From Chloroflexota bacterium (GTDB taxonomy: Bacteria > Chloroflexota > Anaerolineae > Anaerolineales > Anaerolineaceae), in the NCBI GenBank assembly GCA_021825925.1, contig JAKAFP010000005.1, positions 310,001 through 374,000 of the forward strand: 64,000 nt of DNA. Reading direction: 5' to 3'. This document shows, one piece after another, positions 16,832-24,659 of the stretch. Numbering within the stretch: position 1 is the stretch's first letter; each line of letters begins with the position of its first letter. Below the pieces are notes generated by a model. It was not told where the DNA came from. It saw only the letters and a list, made by a program, of their open reading frames with translations, and searched no databases. The translations under genes were made by a program, and so were the position numbers.

Positions 16832-17824
16832 TTAAGCCTTCCCCAGCACCAACGCCAGCAGGGCCATGCGCACGTACAGGCCGTATTCCATCTGGCGGAA
16901 GTAAGCGGCGCGCGGATCTTCATCAAATTCCATGCTGATCTCGCCCACCCTCGGCAGCGGATGCATGACGATCATTTCACGCTTGGCGTTGGACATCAGT
17001 TCGGGGGTGATCACATAAGAGCCCCGCACTTTCTCGTAATCCTCGGGGTTCTCAAAGCGCTCCTTTTGTACACGCGTCACATAGAGCACGTCCGTCTGGC
17101 CAAGCACCTCGTCCAGGTTGGCGTATTCCGCCTGGGGGATGAGTTTGGCACCAATTTCATCCATTACTTCTGCGGGCATGCGCAGCAGTTCCGGCGAGAC
17201 ATAATTCAGCTTGACATTGTAGAGGGTGAGCAGCCTGGCCAGCGAATGCACGGTTCGTCCGTATTTCAAATCGCCCAGCATGGTGACGGTCAAGCCGTTA
17301 ACGCGGCCCATTTCCTCCTGGATGGTGAAAAGATCCAGCAGCGCCTGGGTGGGATGTTCACCGGTGCCGTCGCCGGCGTTGATGATCGGCTTGCGTCCGT
17401 ATTGGGCGGCCAGGGCGGCCGAGCCTGTTTCAGGATGGCGCAGTACGATCACATCGGAGTAGCATTCCAACGAGCGGATGGTATCAGGCAGGGATTCCCC
17501 TTTAGCCACGGAAGAGTAGCGCACCTCGTTGATGGGAATGACGCTGCCGCCCAGGCGTTCCATGGCGGCGGTAAACGACGAGGAAGTACGGGTGGAAGGT
17601 TCGTAGAACAGGTTGGCAAGGATCTTTCCTTTGAGCATATCAAAGGTGCCCACCCGCCGCACCATCTCTTGCATTTCATGCGCCACACCAAATATGTAGT
17701 TCAGGTCCGCATGGTTGAACTGATTGACCGAGAGGATGTCCTTGCCGTAAAAGGGCGCGTCCTGGCGGTCGCCAAAGGGTAAATAGGGGTTCACCTGATT
17801 GAGAATTGCAGATTGAAGGGTCAT
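16832..17824 (-). CDS. pyrB: Aspartate carbamoyltransferase catalytic chain
   Basis: 330 residues. It joins carbamoyl phosphate and aspartate in the second step of pyrimidine synthesis. Signature: [23 protein letters not shown] (carbamoyl-phosphate loop, ~residues 73-94), the [12 protein letters not shown] motif, and the aspartate-binding HPLPRVGEI near the C terminus. No regulatory subunit gene pyrI adjoins, so the enzyme may be an unregulated trimer or regulated by other means. It lies 25 bases after pyrC and 2 bases before pyrFE. Confidence 0.96.
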   Translation of the reverse strand: MTLQSAILNQVNPYLPFGDRQDAPFYGKDILSVNQFNHADLNYIFGVAHEMQEMVRRVGTFDMLKGKILANLFYEPSTRTSSSFTAAMERLGGSVIPINEVRYSSVAKGESLPDTIRSLECYSDVIVLRHPETGSAALAAQYGRKPIINAGDGTGEHPTQALLDLFTIQEEMGRVNGLTVTMLGDLKYGRTVHSLARLLTLYNVKLNYVSPELLRMPAEVMDEIGAKLIPQAEYANLDEVLGQTDVLYVTRVQKERFENPEDYEKVRGSYVITPELMSNAKREMIVMHPLPRVGEISMEFDEDPRAAYFRQMEYGLYVRMALLALVLGKA

Positions 17825-17849
17825 ACTGGCTCCTTTTAAAAAAGATTGA

Positions 17850-18914
17850 TTAATGGATAATGGCTCTCACATCGCGGCCGGAACCCGGCGCGCACATGAT
17901 CTGATCGTCATTGAAAACTTCACGCCCACGCAGTACCACGCGGGTGACCCTGCCTTGCACCTGGCGGCCTTCAAAGGGCGTCCAGCCGGCGCGCGAATGC
18001 AGATCCGCGCCACGGATGCGCCAAACGGCGTTTTCATCCACCTCAACCCAGGTCTCGGGTTGGTCAGGCAGGTTGAAAATGAGTTTGGGATTGGTGTGGC
18101 AGCGGGCGATCAACTGGTCAAGAGTCAGGTAACCAGACTCGATCGCGGACAAGTAAAGAGGCAATGCCGTTTCAAGCCCCGGAAACCCCGGCGGCGGGGT
18201 GAGTCCGTCTTTTTCAGCCAGGGTATGCGGTGCGTGATCGCTGGCAAAACAGTCAATCGCCTCCAGGTTATCCCAAAGTGCCTGCTGGTCGGCCAGGCTC
18301 GCCAGCCGCGGACGCACTTCAGAGCGACCCGATCCGATCGCGGGGATATCCGTTTCAGTCAGAAAGAGATGATGCGGCGTGACCTCGACGGTGACCGCTG
18401 CCCCCCGTTCCTTGGCCGCGCGGATCAACAAGATTTCGTCTTTTTGCGAGACATGGCAAAAATGGATTGGACGCTTCATCTCTTCGGCCAGTTTGAGGGC
18501 AGCAGCCAGGGTCTCCCCCTCGGCGTGGATGCAAAGCAGTTTGTCGTTTGGCCAACACTCAAAATGACGGCGCCAGACGGTCTGGTCTGTCAACCGCAAC
18601 GGACCGTAGGTCTGGTCGAGGTACAGCTTCAGCCCCGCTGCCCGGCTCACCAGAGCTGGCAACAGAGCGGCATTTTCCTCCCCGGCCCCCACGAATTGAG
18701 CGTAGTCGCAGTGAGCTTTTTGCCCGGCGAGGTTCAGCGCCAGCGAGAGTGTTTCGGCATCACAAACCGGCGGCATGGTGTTGGGCATGGCCAACACCAT
18801 GGTGAAACCCCCTGCCAGGGCGGCGGCGGTGCCGCTCATCCAATCTTCTTTGTGAGTAGCCCCCGGTTCACGCATATGCACGTGCGGGTCAATCAGTCCA
18901 GGCAGACGCAGCAT
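17850..18914 (-). CDS. pyrC: Dihydroorotase
   Basis: About 354 residues of the amidohydrolase fold. The protein begins almost directly at the metal-binding motif ([15 protein letters not shown]; His-x-His), as in the short CAD-like dihydroorotases, without the usual N-terminal beta domain. Further ligands and motifs include [14 protein letters not shown] and the catalytic Asp in [14 protein letters not shown]. The carbamylated-Lys ligand is not obvious. I chose the ATG at 18914 because AAAGGA lies 6 bases upstream; the frame extends to 18944. First structural gene of the pyr operon, preceded by a leader ORF and terminator. Confidence 0.93.
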   Translation of the reverse strand: MLRLPGLIDPHVHMREPGATHKEDWMSGTAAALAGGFTMVLAMPNTMPPVCDAETLSLALNLAGQKAHCDYAQFVGAGEENAALLPALVSRAAGLKLYLDQTYGPLRLTDQTVWRRHFECWPNDKLLCIHAEGETLAAALKLAEEMKRPIHFCHVSQKDEILLIRAAKERGAAVTVEVTPHHLFLTETDIPAIGSGRSEVRPRLASLADQQALWDNLEAIDCFASDHAPHTLAEKDGLTPPPGFPGLETALPLYLSAIESGYLTLDQLIARCHTNPKLIFNLPDQPETWVEVDENAVWRIRGADLHSRAGWTPFEGRQVQGRVTRVVLRGREVFNDDQIMCAPGSGRDVRAIIH

Positions 18915-18958
18915 TTCAGATCCTTTCAGGATTAAGGCAGCCACTTCGGGCCGTATAT

Positions 18959-18986
18959 AAAAAAAGAGAGCCTCAAAAGGCTCTCT
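18959..18986 (-). terminator. Intrinsic terminator in the pyr leader (putative attenuator)
   Basis: On the minus strand an 8-bp stem (18986-18979 with 18972-18965) and 6-base loop are followed by six T. It lies about 45 bases before the pyrC start and downstream of the pyr promoter, so it must be read through for operon expression. Confidence 0.8.
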
Positions 18987-19075
18987 CAGAAAAATAAATT
19001 AATTGTGGCGAGACGTCCGCCAGCGGAGACTCTCCCTGGTTTTTGGCGGCGTTTGATGTGTGCGTGGTTTCTCAT
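18986..19075 (-). CDS. Candidate pyr leader peptide (29 aa)
   Basis: ATG at 19075 to TGA at 18988-18986, encoding a 29-residue basic peptide (starts MRNHAHIKRR, ends TINLFF). The final A of the stop codon is the first base of the terminator stem. The codons just before it are extremely U-rich (ATT AAT TTA TTT TTC). This is the geometry of the E. coli pyrBI attenuator, where slow transcription through U-tracts at low UTP lets the ribosome catch up and block the hairpin. No clear ribosome site is present, and the ATG is within a few bases of the predicted transcript start. Length alone is not proof of coding. Confidence 0.5.
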   Translation of the reverse strand: MRNHAHIKRRQKPGRVSAGGRLATINLFF

Positions 19076-19084
19076 ATCGGCATG

Positions 19085-19112
19085 ATTATAGGCCGATTTT
19101 TCATTCTGTCAA
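19085..19112 (-). promoter_or_regulatory. pyr operon promoter
   Basis: On the minus strand TTGACA (19112-19107), 16-base spacer and TATAAT (19090-19085) form a consensus sigma70 promoter. Predicted transcript start near 19078. Confidence 0.8.
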
Positions 19113-19156
19113 GAGTTGTATAGACAACTTCCCTTTGAAACCCATCTTACTTAGTA

Positions 19157-19188
19157 AAGAAAAACTCTGGTCTCTTAAACCAGAGTTT
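19157..19188 (-). terminator. Intrinsic terminator of the gene at 19230
   Basis: A 10-bp stem (19162-19171 with 19179-19188) with 7-base loop; on the minus strand it is followed by TTTCTTT. It separates the 19230 gene from the pyr promoter. Confidence 0.75.
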
Positions 19189-19229
19189 CAATTTACCATA
19201 TCGGGAACAGAAAAAAGAGATAAATGGAT

Positions 19230-19532
19230 CTACTTTTTATAAGCCGCAATGACTGCATCTGCACTGGTCGTGTTTTTACCAGGCGCTGGCGGAGGAGTGT
19301 TTTGTTCTCTTGAGGCCAGGATGCGCAATGCCTCATCACTTTCAGCAGCCGGTTTTTCTCTTACCTCTTCAGCCCTGGGTTCCTGGTTTTCTCTGGGAGG
19401 GGCTGCAACCGGGGGGGTGGCGGTCGGTGATTTTTGGGCATCAGTCTTGTTAACATCATTTTTCGGTTCTGCCGCTTTGACTTCTTGAGCCTTTTGGCCA
19501 TGATTGGCAATACGACTTATTGGACTAACCAT
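19230..19532 (-). CDS. Small disordered Pro/Ala/Glu-rich protein
   Basis: 100 residues, low complexity and probably disordered (runs of P, A, E, K, T; e.g. TATPPVAAPPREN). It begins MVSPISRIANHGQ and ends in a short helix (TTSADAVIAAYKK). The N-terminal short motif plus disordered middle is reminiscent of small flagellar or secretion-related proteins, but no family is recognised. It has its own terminator. The open frame and AGAGGTGAAA ribosome site before the ATG support expression. Confidence 0.55.
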   Translation of the reverse strand: MVSPISRIANHGQKAQEVKAAEPKNDVNKTDAQKSPTATPPVAAPPRENQEPRAEEVREKPAAESDEALRILASREQNTPPPAPGKNTTSADAVIAAYKK

Positions 19533-19660
19533 TTTTCACCTCTCTAAAGCAATAAAAACGCTATTTCTCGTAACTTTATTATCGGCAGCTATTTTTATAA
19601 CTTTAGCTAATCCATTCTTAAAAAAATCACATTTTGGAAGCAAACCTTGAACCAAGGGTA

Positions 19661-20917
19661 TTAATTTTTAACTTGGGTCTTGGGCATCCAAAAGACCATC
19701 ATTAATGCTGCAATCAAGGCCAGAGAACCGCCAAAAATGAAGGGGGCTGATGGGCCGAACCCTCCCCAATTGCCAACCCCCTGCCAGAGGATGCCCGCGA
19801 TCAATGAGGAAGGAAACGCCAGCAACCCGATGACTGCATGGTACGTTCCGTAAGCCGTACCCCGCATGTTTTGTGGTACCAGATCCGCGACCATGGCATT
19901 GGCAGTACCAAATGCCAGCCCATAATAGACGCCGTAGACGATATACAAAACCCACACATGCCAGGCAGATTGCGCCAGCGCAAAACCGAAGTAGATCGCT
20001 GCGTAAACCAGCCATCCGCCGATGATCAGGCGCCTGCGGCCGATGCGGTCTGACCATGATCCGGCAGGCGTGGCGATCAAGGCAACTACCAAATTGTACG
20101 CTGCCAGCATTATCAAGATACCCACAACAGAAATCCCCAAATTTTGAGCGCGCAGCACCAAAAAACCATCTGACGAGTTGCCGAGGGTAAAAATACTAAC
20201 AATGACCAGAAAAATCGTGAAAGGTTTACCCATGTTGCGGAAAGAAAACTTCGGGGCTTCCCGCACTCCAGCCACTTTCACCTCTTTGGTGCCAAATGCC
20301 AGGGTGAGCACCGCCAGTACTGCGGGGATGAGGCTGATCAGAACAAGCGTCTGAAAGGTGGAACGGGTCAGATCAATGGTGTTCTTTTGAGCCAGCCAAA
20401 CCACTAGGGCTGCGATCAGAAGCCCCAGATTGGCTCCGGCTTTATCCATCGCACGGTTGAATCCGAAAGCCAGACCGCGCAAGGCTGTGGGAGTTGAATC
20501 TGCCACCAACGCATCACGCGGAGCCGTGCGGATGCCCTTGCCAACCCGATCCGCCCAACGCACACCCGCCACCAGGCCCCAGGTGTTGGCAATAAAGAAG
20601 AAGGGTTTGGATAATGCTGATAGTGCATATCCAAGTACGGCCAGCCATTTTCGTCCGTGTAATTTGTCAGAAAGCCAGCCTGAGAACATTTTCAAAATGC
20701 TGGCTGTCGCTTCTGCAATGCCCTCAATTAAACCAATCAAGCTGGTTTGCACACCAAGCACATTGGCAAGGAACAGCGGCAGGATATTAAGCACCATGTC
20801 GCTAGAAACATCCATGAAAAAGCTCGTAAAACCGACTGCCCACACATTGCGGGGCAAGTCTTTGATGGTGGGGCGCTGCGGTTGTTCATTTTCAGTGATT
20901 GAGGTCTTTTCTTCCAT
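19661..20917 (-). CDS. MFS transporter
   Basis: About 418 residues with 12 predicted membrane helices. MFS features include WLSDKLHGRKWLAVLGYALSA (loop 2-3 motif A) and the GRRRLIIGGW counterpart in the second half. NVWAVGFTSFFMDVSSDM at the start and VGKGIRTAPRDALVADS belong to an MFS subgroup common near metal or drug resistance genes. Substrate unknown. I chose the ATG at 20917 (GAAAGGTG upstream) rather than the frame's 20935. It follows the ChrB-N-like gene by about 30 bases, suggesting an operon in which the exporter and a ChrB-like sensor or helper cooperate. Confidence 0.88.
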   Translation of the reverse strand: MEEKTSITENEQPQRPTIKDLPRNVWAVGFTSFFMDVSSDMVLNILPLFLANVLGVQTSLIGLIEGIAEATASILKMFSGWLSDKLHGRKWLAVLGYALSALSKPFFFIANTWGLVAGVRWADRVGKGIRTAPRDALVADSTPTALRGLAFGFNRAMDKAGANLGLLIAALVVWLAQKNTIDLTRSTFQTLVLISLIPAVLAVLTLAFGTKEVKVAGVREAPKFSFRNMGKPFTIFLVIVSIFTLGNSSDGFLVLRAQNLGISVVGILIMLAAYNLVVALIATPAGSWSDRIGRRRLIIGGWLVYAAIYFGFALAQSAWHVWVLYIVYGVYYGLAFGTANAMVADLVPQNMRGTAYGTYHAVIGLLAFPSSLIAGILWQGVGNWGGFGPSAPFIFGGSLALIAALMMVFWMPKTQVKN

Positions 20918-20947
20918 TTGCACACCTTTCAACAATAATAATTGTGA

Positions 20948-21550
20948 CTACTTGGATTTACCGCCGAGGACATGATCAGTCAGGTTGCCAGGATCGAAGC
21001 GCATTTTGCTGAGGTGGTCCTGATCTTCGTGAGAGAAAGTGACGGCTTCAAAGGTCTGAAAAGCCTCGCGGCATTTTTCGAGCCATTCGGCGGTGGATTG
21101 CTGCTGCTCGCCGGGCATGTAATCCCTTTTTTTGATCTTTTCAAACCAGACTTCCAGTTTGTTGAGATCCTGTTCGTTCTCTTCACATTCAGCAAAGCTG
21201 AAATTTTTCCGCGCCGTCTCTTTTTCAAGTTCGGCCAGAAAATCTGCACATTGTTCCTTCAATTCTGCGTAATCTTCCGCCCGATCCTGAATGAAACGTT
21301 GATTGATGCCTTCTTCAGTTTCTTTATCGAGTGTATTGGCCAGAAAGGTATTGCTCGTTCCCCCCTGGGTTGAAACGTAATCCTTCATTTCCTGAATAAA
21401 AGCGATTGCGGCTGCTGTATGCGGCAATACCCACACCCCGTTATCGAGTCCGACCGATCCGATGGAGCGCATACGCCGCCAGATGGTCACCCTCGGGCTG
21501 GAAGGGGTGGCCGGAAGCTGCGGGCAAAATAAAAGCCATTTGTAATCCAT
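20948..21550 (-). CDS. ChrB N-terminal-domain-like protein
   Basis: 200 residues. The beginning, KWLLFCPQLPATPSSPRVTIWRRMRSIGSVGLDNGVWVLPHT, matches the N-terminal domain of ChrB (chromate-responsive regulator/processing protein): W-L-L-F/L-x-x-x-L-P-x-x-P-S-S-x-R-V-x-x-W-R-R-L/M. The rest (~60-200) is helical and charged with AELEKE-type coiled-coil potential. The ChrB C-terminal oxidoreductase part is absent. It is first of a two-gene unit with an MFS transporter instead of the ChrA chromate pump. A heavy-metal or oxyanion response is possible but not shown. Start ATG at 21550 with AAAGGAG upstream. Confidence 0.7.
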   Translation of the reverse strand: MDYKWLLFCPQLPATPSSPRVTIWRRMRSIGSVGLDNGVWVLPHTAAAIAFIQEMKDYVSTQGGTSNTFLANTLDKETEEGINQRFIQDRAEDYAELKEQCADFLAELEKETARKNFSFAECEENEQDLNKLEVWFEKIKKRDYMPGEQQQSTAEWLEKCREAFQTFEAVTFSHEDQDHLSKMRFDPGNLTDHVLGGKSK

Positions 21551-21677
21551 ATCAACTCCTTTGAAACACTTGTTACATTTTATGACTTAATTTCCAAAAA
21601 CGCAATAGGTGTTACAAGTGGAAAAAATATTGCAAGCCGTACAGTAATGTGCTAATATGTACGGCAGAGGTAATATT

Positions 21678-21914
21678 ATGCAAAAAACAAAATTAACTGT
21701 GCGAGTTGATCAAGACTTGTTAAACAAATTAAAAAGATATGCATTATTAAATCATACCTCGTTGACCGATTTAATTGATGCCTACTTACGACAGATCCCA
21801 GATCAGAATCCCACGGCACATACCGCTATTGTCAACCAATTAAGCGGTATTTTGTCTCAAGATGTATCCGTTGAAGATTACAAGAAACATCTTGAAGATA
21901 AATATGCACGATAA
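21678..21914 (+). CDS. Ribbon-helix-helix antitoxin-like protein
   Basis: 78 residues. KLTVRVDQDLLNKLKRYALLNHTSLTDLIDAYLR is a typical MetJ/Arc ribbon-helix-helix DNA-binding fold in which the beta strand TKLTVRV contacts operator DNA. The C-terminal tail (SVEDYKKHLEDKYAR) would neutralise the toxin. I chose ATG at 21678 (AGAGG 8 bases upstream). It overlaps the PIN-domain gene by 11 bases, the standard antitoxin-toxin order. AT-rich compared with its neighbours, as expected for a mobile TA module. Confidence 0.85.
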   Translation: MQKTKLTVRVDQDLLNKLKRYALLNHTSLTDLIDAYLRQIPDQNPTAHTAIVNQLSGILSQDVSVEDYKKHLEDKYAR

Positions 21915-22335
21915 ACCTGTTCTGCTCTTAGACATTAATATCCTCTTGGATGTGTTCTACAAGCGGGAGCCGTTTTACGAGTTATCTGCTCGCGTTTTGA
22001 GTATGATTGAAGCTGGTCAGGTAATTGGTTTTGTTGCCTCACATAGTCTTCCTACCCTATTCTATATTGTTAAAAAAAATCAAACCAACAAAATTGCAAA
22101 TAATGTAATCTCAAATCTCCTACAAATTCTCAAAGTAGCTGCAGTTGATCAAGCGACAATCGAACAAGCTTTAAGACTGGACTACAATGATTTTGAGGAT
22201 GCAATACAAATGAGTTCTGCCTTGCAATGCAAGGCAGATTATTTGATCACACGCAACGCCAAAGATTTTCAACCCCCTCTCATTCCTGTCATGTCGCCTG
22301 TGGAATTTTTGGCAATTGCCAACTTGAAATACTAG
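21904..22335 (+). CDS. PIN-domain toxin (PIN_3 type ribonuclease)
   Basis: 143 residues from ATG 21904. PIN-domain acidic residues appear in order: LLLDINILLDVF (first Asp), FEDAIQMSSALQCKADYLITRNAKDF (ED and the D of ADYLITRN). This C-terminal ITRN-x-KDF pattern is that of the PIN_3/COG1569-like proteins, RNases acting on RNA in VapC-like modules. It overlaps the RHH antitoxin by 11 bases and is convergent with the SDR gene 3 bases beyond. Confidence 0.87.
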   Translation: MHDKPVLLLDINILLDVFYKREPFYELSARVLSMIEAGQVIGFVASHSLPTLFYIVKKNQTNKIANNVISNLLQILKVAAVDQATIEQALRLDYNDFEDAIQMSSALQCKADYLITRNAKDFQPPLIPVMSPVEFLAIANLKY

Positions 22336-22338
22336 CCA

Positions 22339-23181
22339 TTACTCCACCGTATGAACCTGCATGGGTGGAACAGTGGGCGGCTTGCCGGTGATGCGGCGCA
22401 GGAGCTCCCTGCCCAGACCGGCCATCATCTTCCCCGTTGAGAGATAATTCACGGTCAAGCCGGTTTTTCCATCCGTGGCCGGTGATGCCATCCACAGCGC
22501 TTTTTGAGCAGGCATCTCTGGCGGATTGCCCCAGATCTGCATCACAGTACCTAGAGGCGCAACGGATTTTTCAAACCCGGGAACGACCTCCACCTGGGTG
22601 AGCATTTCCGTGATGGTCAGCCCTGGATTAAAGGCCATGACCTCCACCCCGCTTTTAGGGTATTCTTTTGCAAGCGCCTTTGTGAAATTTCTGCTCCAGG
22701 CCTTGCTTGAGGCATAAGCATTTTGAAAAGGAACCGGGCCGTCGGCACCACGTCCAAGCAGGTTGATCAGTTTGCCTGACCCTTGGGCGAGAAAGATCTT
22801 CATGGCCACTAATGAACCGTAATAAGTTCCGAGGATGTTGGTATCCACCACGCGCTTGAAACGCTCGGGCGAAATCGAGATGGTCGTTCCGTAGGGTCCG
22901 CTGACCCCGGCGTTGTTCACCCAGATATCCAGCCGTCCAAATTCAGACACCGCCTTGTTTGCCAGCATTTCCACGTCCTGCAGATTTGAAGTGTCACATA
23001 CCATGCCGACGGCTTCATATCCATGTGCTTTAAGCTGATCCACGGCCTGCATGAGAGTGCTTTCCGACCGGGCTGTCAGCACCACTTTAGCGCCGGCTTG
23101 GGCAAAAGCCCGGGCAATGGCGAATCCCAATCCCCGGCTCGAACCGGTGATCACAGCAGTTTTTCCATCCAGTATTTTCAC
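22339..23181 (-). CDS. Short-chain dehydrogenase/reductase
   Basis: 280 residues, classical SDR. NAD(P)-binding TGSSRGLGFAIA (~residues 12-23), VNNAGVSGPYG, and the catalytic YASSK (Tyr/Lys) preceded by a Gly-rich LLGRGADG. The usual Ser before the YxxxK appears replaced by the LLGRG segment, so activity may be atypical. GTG start at 23181 with AGGAG upstream. It is last in a run of four minus-strand genes (MFS, TetR, membrane protein, SDR) that may respond to the same signal. Substrate unknown. Confidence 0.85.
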   Translation of the reverse strand: MKILDGKTAVITGSSRGLGFAIARAFAQAGAKVVLTARSESTLMQAVDQLKAHGYEAVGMVCDTSNLQDVEMLANKAVSEFGRLDIWVNNAGVSGPYGTTISISPERFKRVVDTNILGTYYGSLVAMKIFLAQGSGKLINLLGRGADGPVPFQNAYASSKAWSRNFTKALAKEYPKSGVEVMAFNPGLTITEMLTQVEVVPGFEKSVAPLGTVMQIWGNPPEMPAQKALWMASPATDGKTGLTVNYLSTGKMMAGLGRELLRRITGKPPTVPPMQVHTVE

Positions 23182-23230
23182 GCGTTACTCCTGACACTAA
23201 CCAACCTGATAGACAATTTTATATAAACCA

Positions 23231-23950
23231 TTACTTATTGATGCGTTTGGGTTTCCACAATCCATTATAGGCAATGATCGCGACCGCCAGGTAGGCAATG
23301 GTTTTTGGGATCATGAGCATGCCGATCATGGGGATCTGTTGCGCAAACAGAATGACCGGTGTATAGAACGCAAACGACAGCACGATCATCCAGCCAATTG
23401 CGGTGAAGAGTTTATCTTTCTTTTGTGAAGCTGAATAGAAGAGCAAGCCTAGCAGACCCAGACCTTGAACGATCAGGAACAGGTTGCGGTAAAGACTGAT
23501 GGGCTGCGGAGGAACGAGATCTCCCCACTGATTGGCCGGTAATGCCATGAAGATGATGCGGATCACGCCGAAAGCCAGCAGCAGATTGGTAAACCAGTTT
23601 CCTTTTTGTTGATTTCTTGACTGCCAGACCAGGATTAAGACCATGTAAAACATGGTGACCGTGAAGGCCGTGGTCATCATTCCCAAACCGATCAGGTGCA
23701 TGGGAGCACCAAAGATCATGACCGGTTTATCGAGCGTATTGGTAACCTGTGCGAGTACTCGAAAACCCACATGCCCGGTATCGCCGGCAGCCAGCAGGAT
23801 GAACGCCAGCCGGATCAAATTGGCCGTTTTTCGGTCGGCTTCATTGACTTTTGACATTTTCACGGTCATCAAAATGACCATCCCCCAGACCAGCAGCAGG
23901 TAAACCACATCGAAGATCGTTTCAAAGAGAGCAACAGTAGAGCTATTCAT
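23231..23950 (-). CDS. Seven-helix membrane protein of unknown function
   Basis: 239 residues with about seven predicted membrane helices (for example ~8-28, 42-62, 78-105, 118-137, 155-175, 185-205, 210-230). A conserved-looking GDTGHVGFRV lies in a loop after helix 2 and PPQPISLYRN before helix 5. I recognise no named family. Its position between a TetR regulator and an SDR suggests a role in the same stress or lipid-related unit. Confidence 0.7.
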   Translation of the reverse strand: MNSSTVALFETIFDVVYLLLVWGMVILMTVKMSKVNEADRKTANLIRLAFILLAAGDTGHVGFRVLAQVTNTLDKPVMIFGAPMHLIGLGMMTTAFTVTMFYMVLILVWQSRNQQKGNWFTNLLLAFGVIRIIFMALPANQWGDLVPPQPISLYRNLFLIVQGLGLLGLLFYSASQKKDKLFTAIGWMIVLSFAFYTPVILFAQQIPMIGMLMIPKTIAYLAVAIIAYNGLWKPKRINK

Positions 23951-24036
23951 TATTCACCTTTTGTTTTTATAGTATGTTGTGATGAGTTACGGTACAAGAT
24001 TTCAGGTCTTTTATGGGTAACCTCCATCATTGATTA

Positions 24037-24624
24037 TTATTTAGGTTGCTTGATACCATCCATGAACAAGCCAATGATCAATTCAATTTTTTCACGACTC
24101 AAGGGAGAAGATCCAAAATGGTTGGGATACAAGTAGGGATAAAGCAGCCCTAGCAGGGCCCAGGCGGCAATATCAGGATCCATGGTCTTGAATTCGCCTG
24201 CGTTCATTCCGGCCAGGAAAATATCCTGAACCTTGCCGGTAAATTTTTGATGATAGGTTTCATTGAACAGCTTGCGCGATTCCGCGCTCAACTGAGACAT
24301 TTCCTGTGTGCCCAGGCGGATGACTGCGCGTTGTTCGGCCGGTTGTGTCAAGACATATTCGATGAACTTGACGATCATTTCACTGCAATTCCTGGAAGAA
24401 GACCGAATGGCATCAATCTCCTGGCCGGTGTTATCCAGATTCTGATTGAGCACTGCGATAAAGAGTTCTTCTTTATCCTTGAAGTGATAATACAAGGCCG
24501 CTTTTGAGACACCCACTTCCTCTGCGATCTCGCGCATGGATAGGCCGTGGTATCCGTGTTGAATGAACAGGGATTTTGCCTTTTCAAGGATCGTGTTGCG
24601 TAAGCTGGCGTCTTCTGTGGTCAT
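24037..24624 (-). CDS. TetR/AcrR-family transcriptional regulator
   Basis: 195 residues. The N-terminal HTH reads AKSLFIQHGYHGLSMREIAEEVGVSKAALYYHFKDKEELF, with a C-terminal helical ligand domain. It lies 35 bases downstream of the DHA2 exporter. The exporter promoter carries a 50-bp palindrome with the core ACTTACCGGTCGGTAAGT, a form typical of TetR-family operators, so this protein is the probable repressor of the exporter and of itself. Confidence 0.92.
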   Translation of the reverse strand: MTTEDASLRNTILEKAKSLFIQHGYHGLSMREIAEEVGVSKAALYYHFKDKEELFIAVLNQNLDNTGQEIDAIRSSSRNCSEMIVKFIEYVLTQPAEQRAVIRLGTQEMSQLSAESRKLFNETYHQKFTGKVQDIFLAGMNAGEFKTMDPDIAAWALLGLLYPYLYPNHFGSSPLSREKIELIIGLFMDGIKQPK

Positions 24625-24659
24625 ATGCCCTTGCCTTTTTTGGTCACAAATAAACTAGT

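Noticed and set aside
16706-18935. Two long plus-strand open frames of about 360 codons opposite pyrB and pyrC
   Set aside because: They are antisense shadows of genes with full conserved motifs; they show no recognisable domains and biased His/Arg/Gln content typical of reverse-strand frames.
19060-19242. 60-codon plus-strand frame over the pyr promoter
   Set aside because: It crosses the minus-strand promoter and a terminator hairpin, has no ribosome site and no protein-like features.
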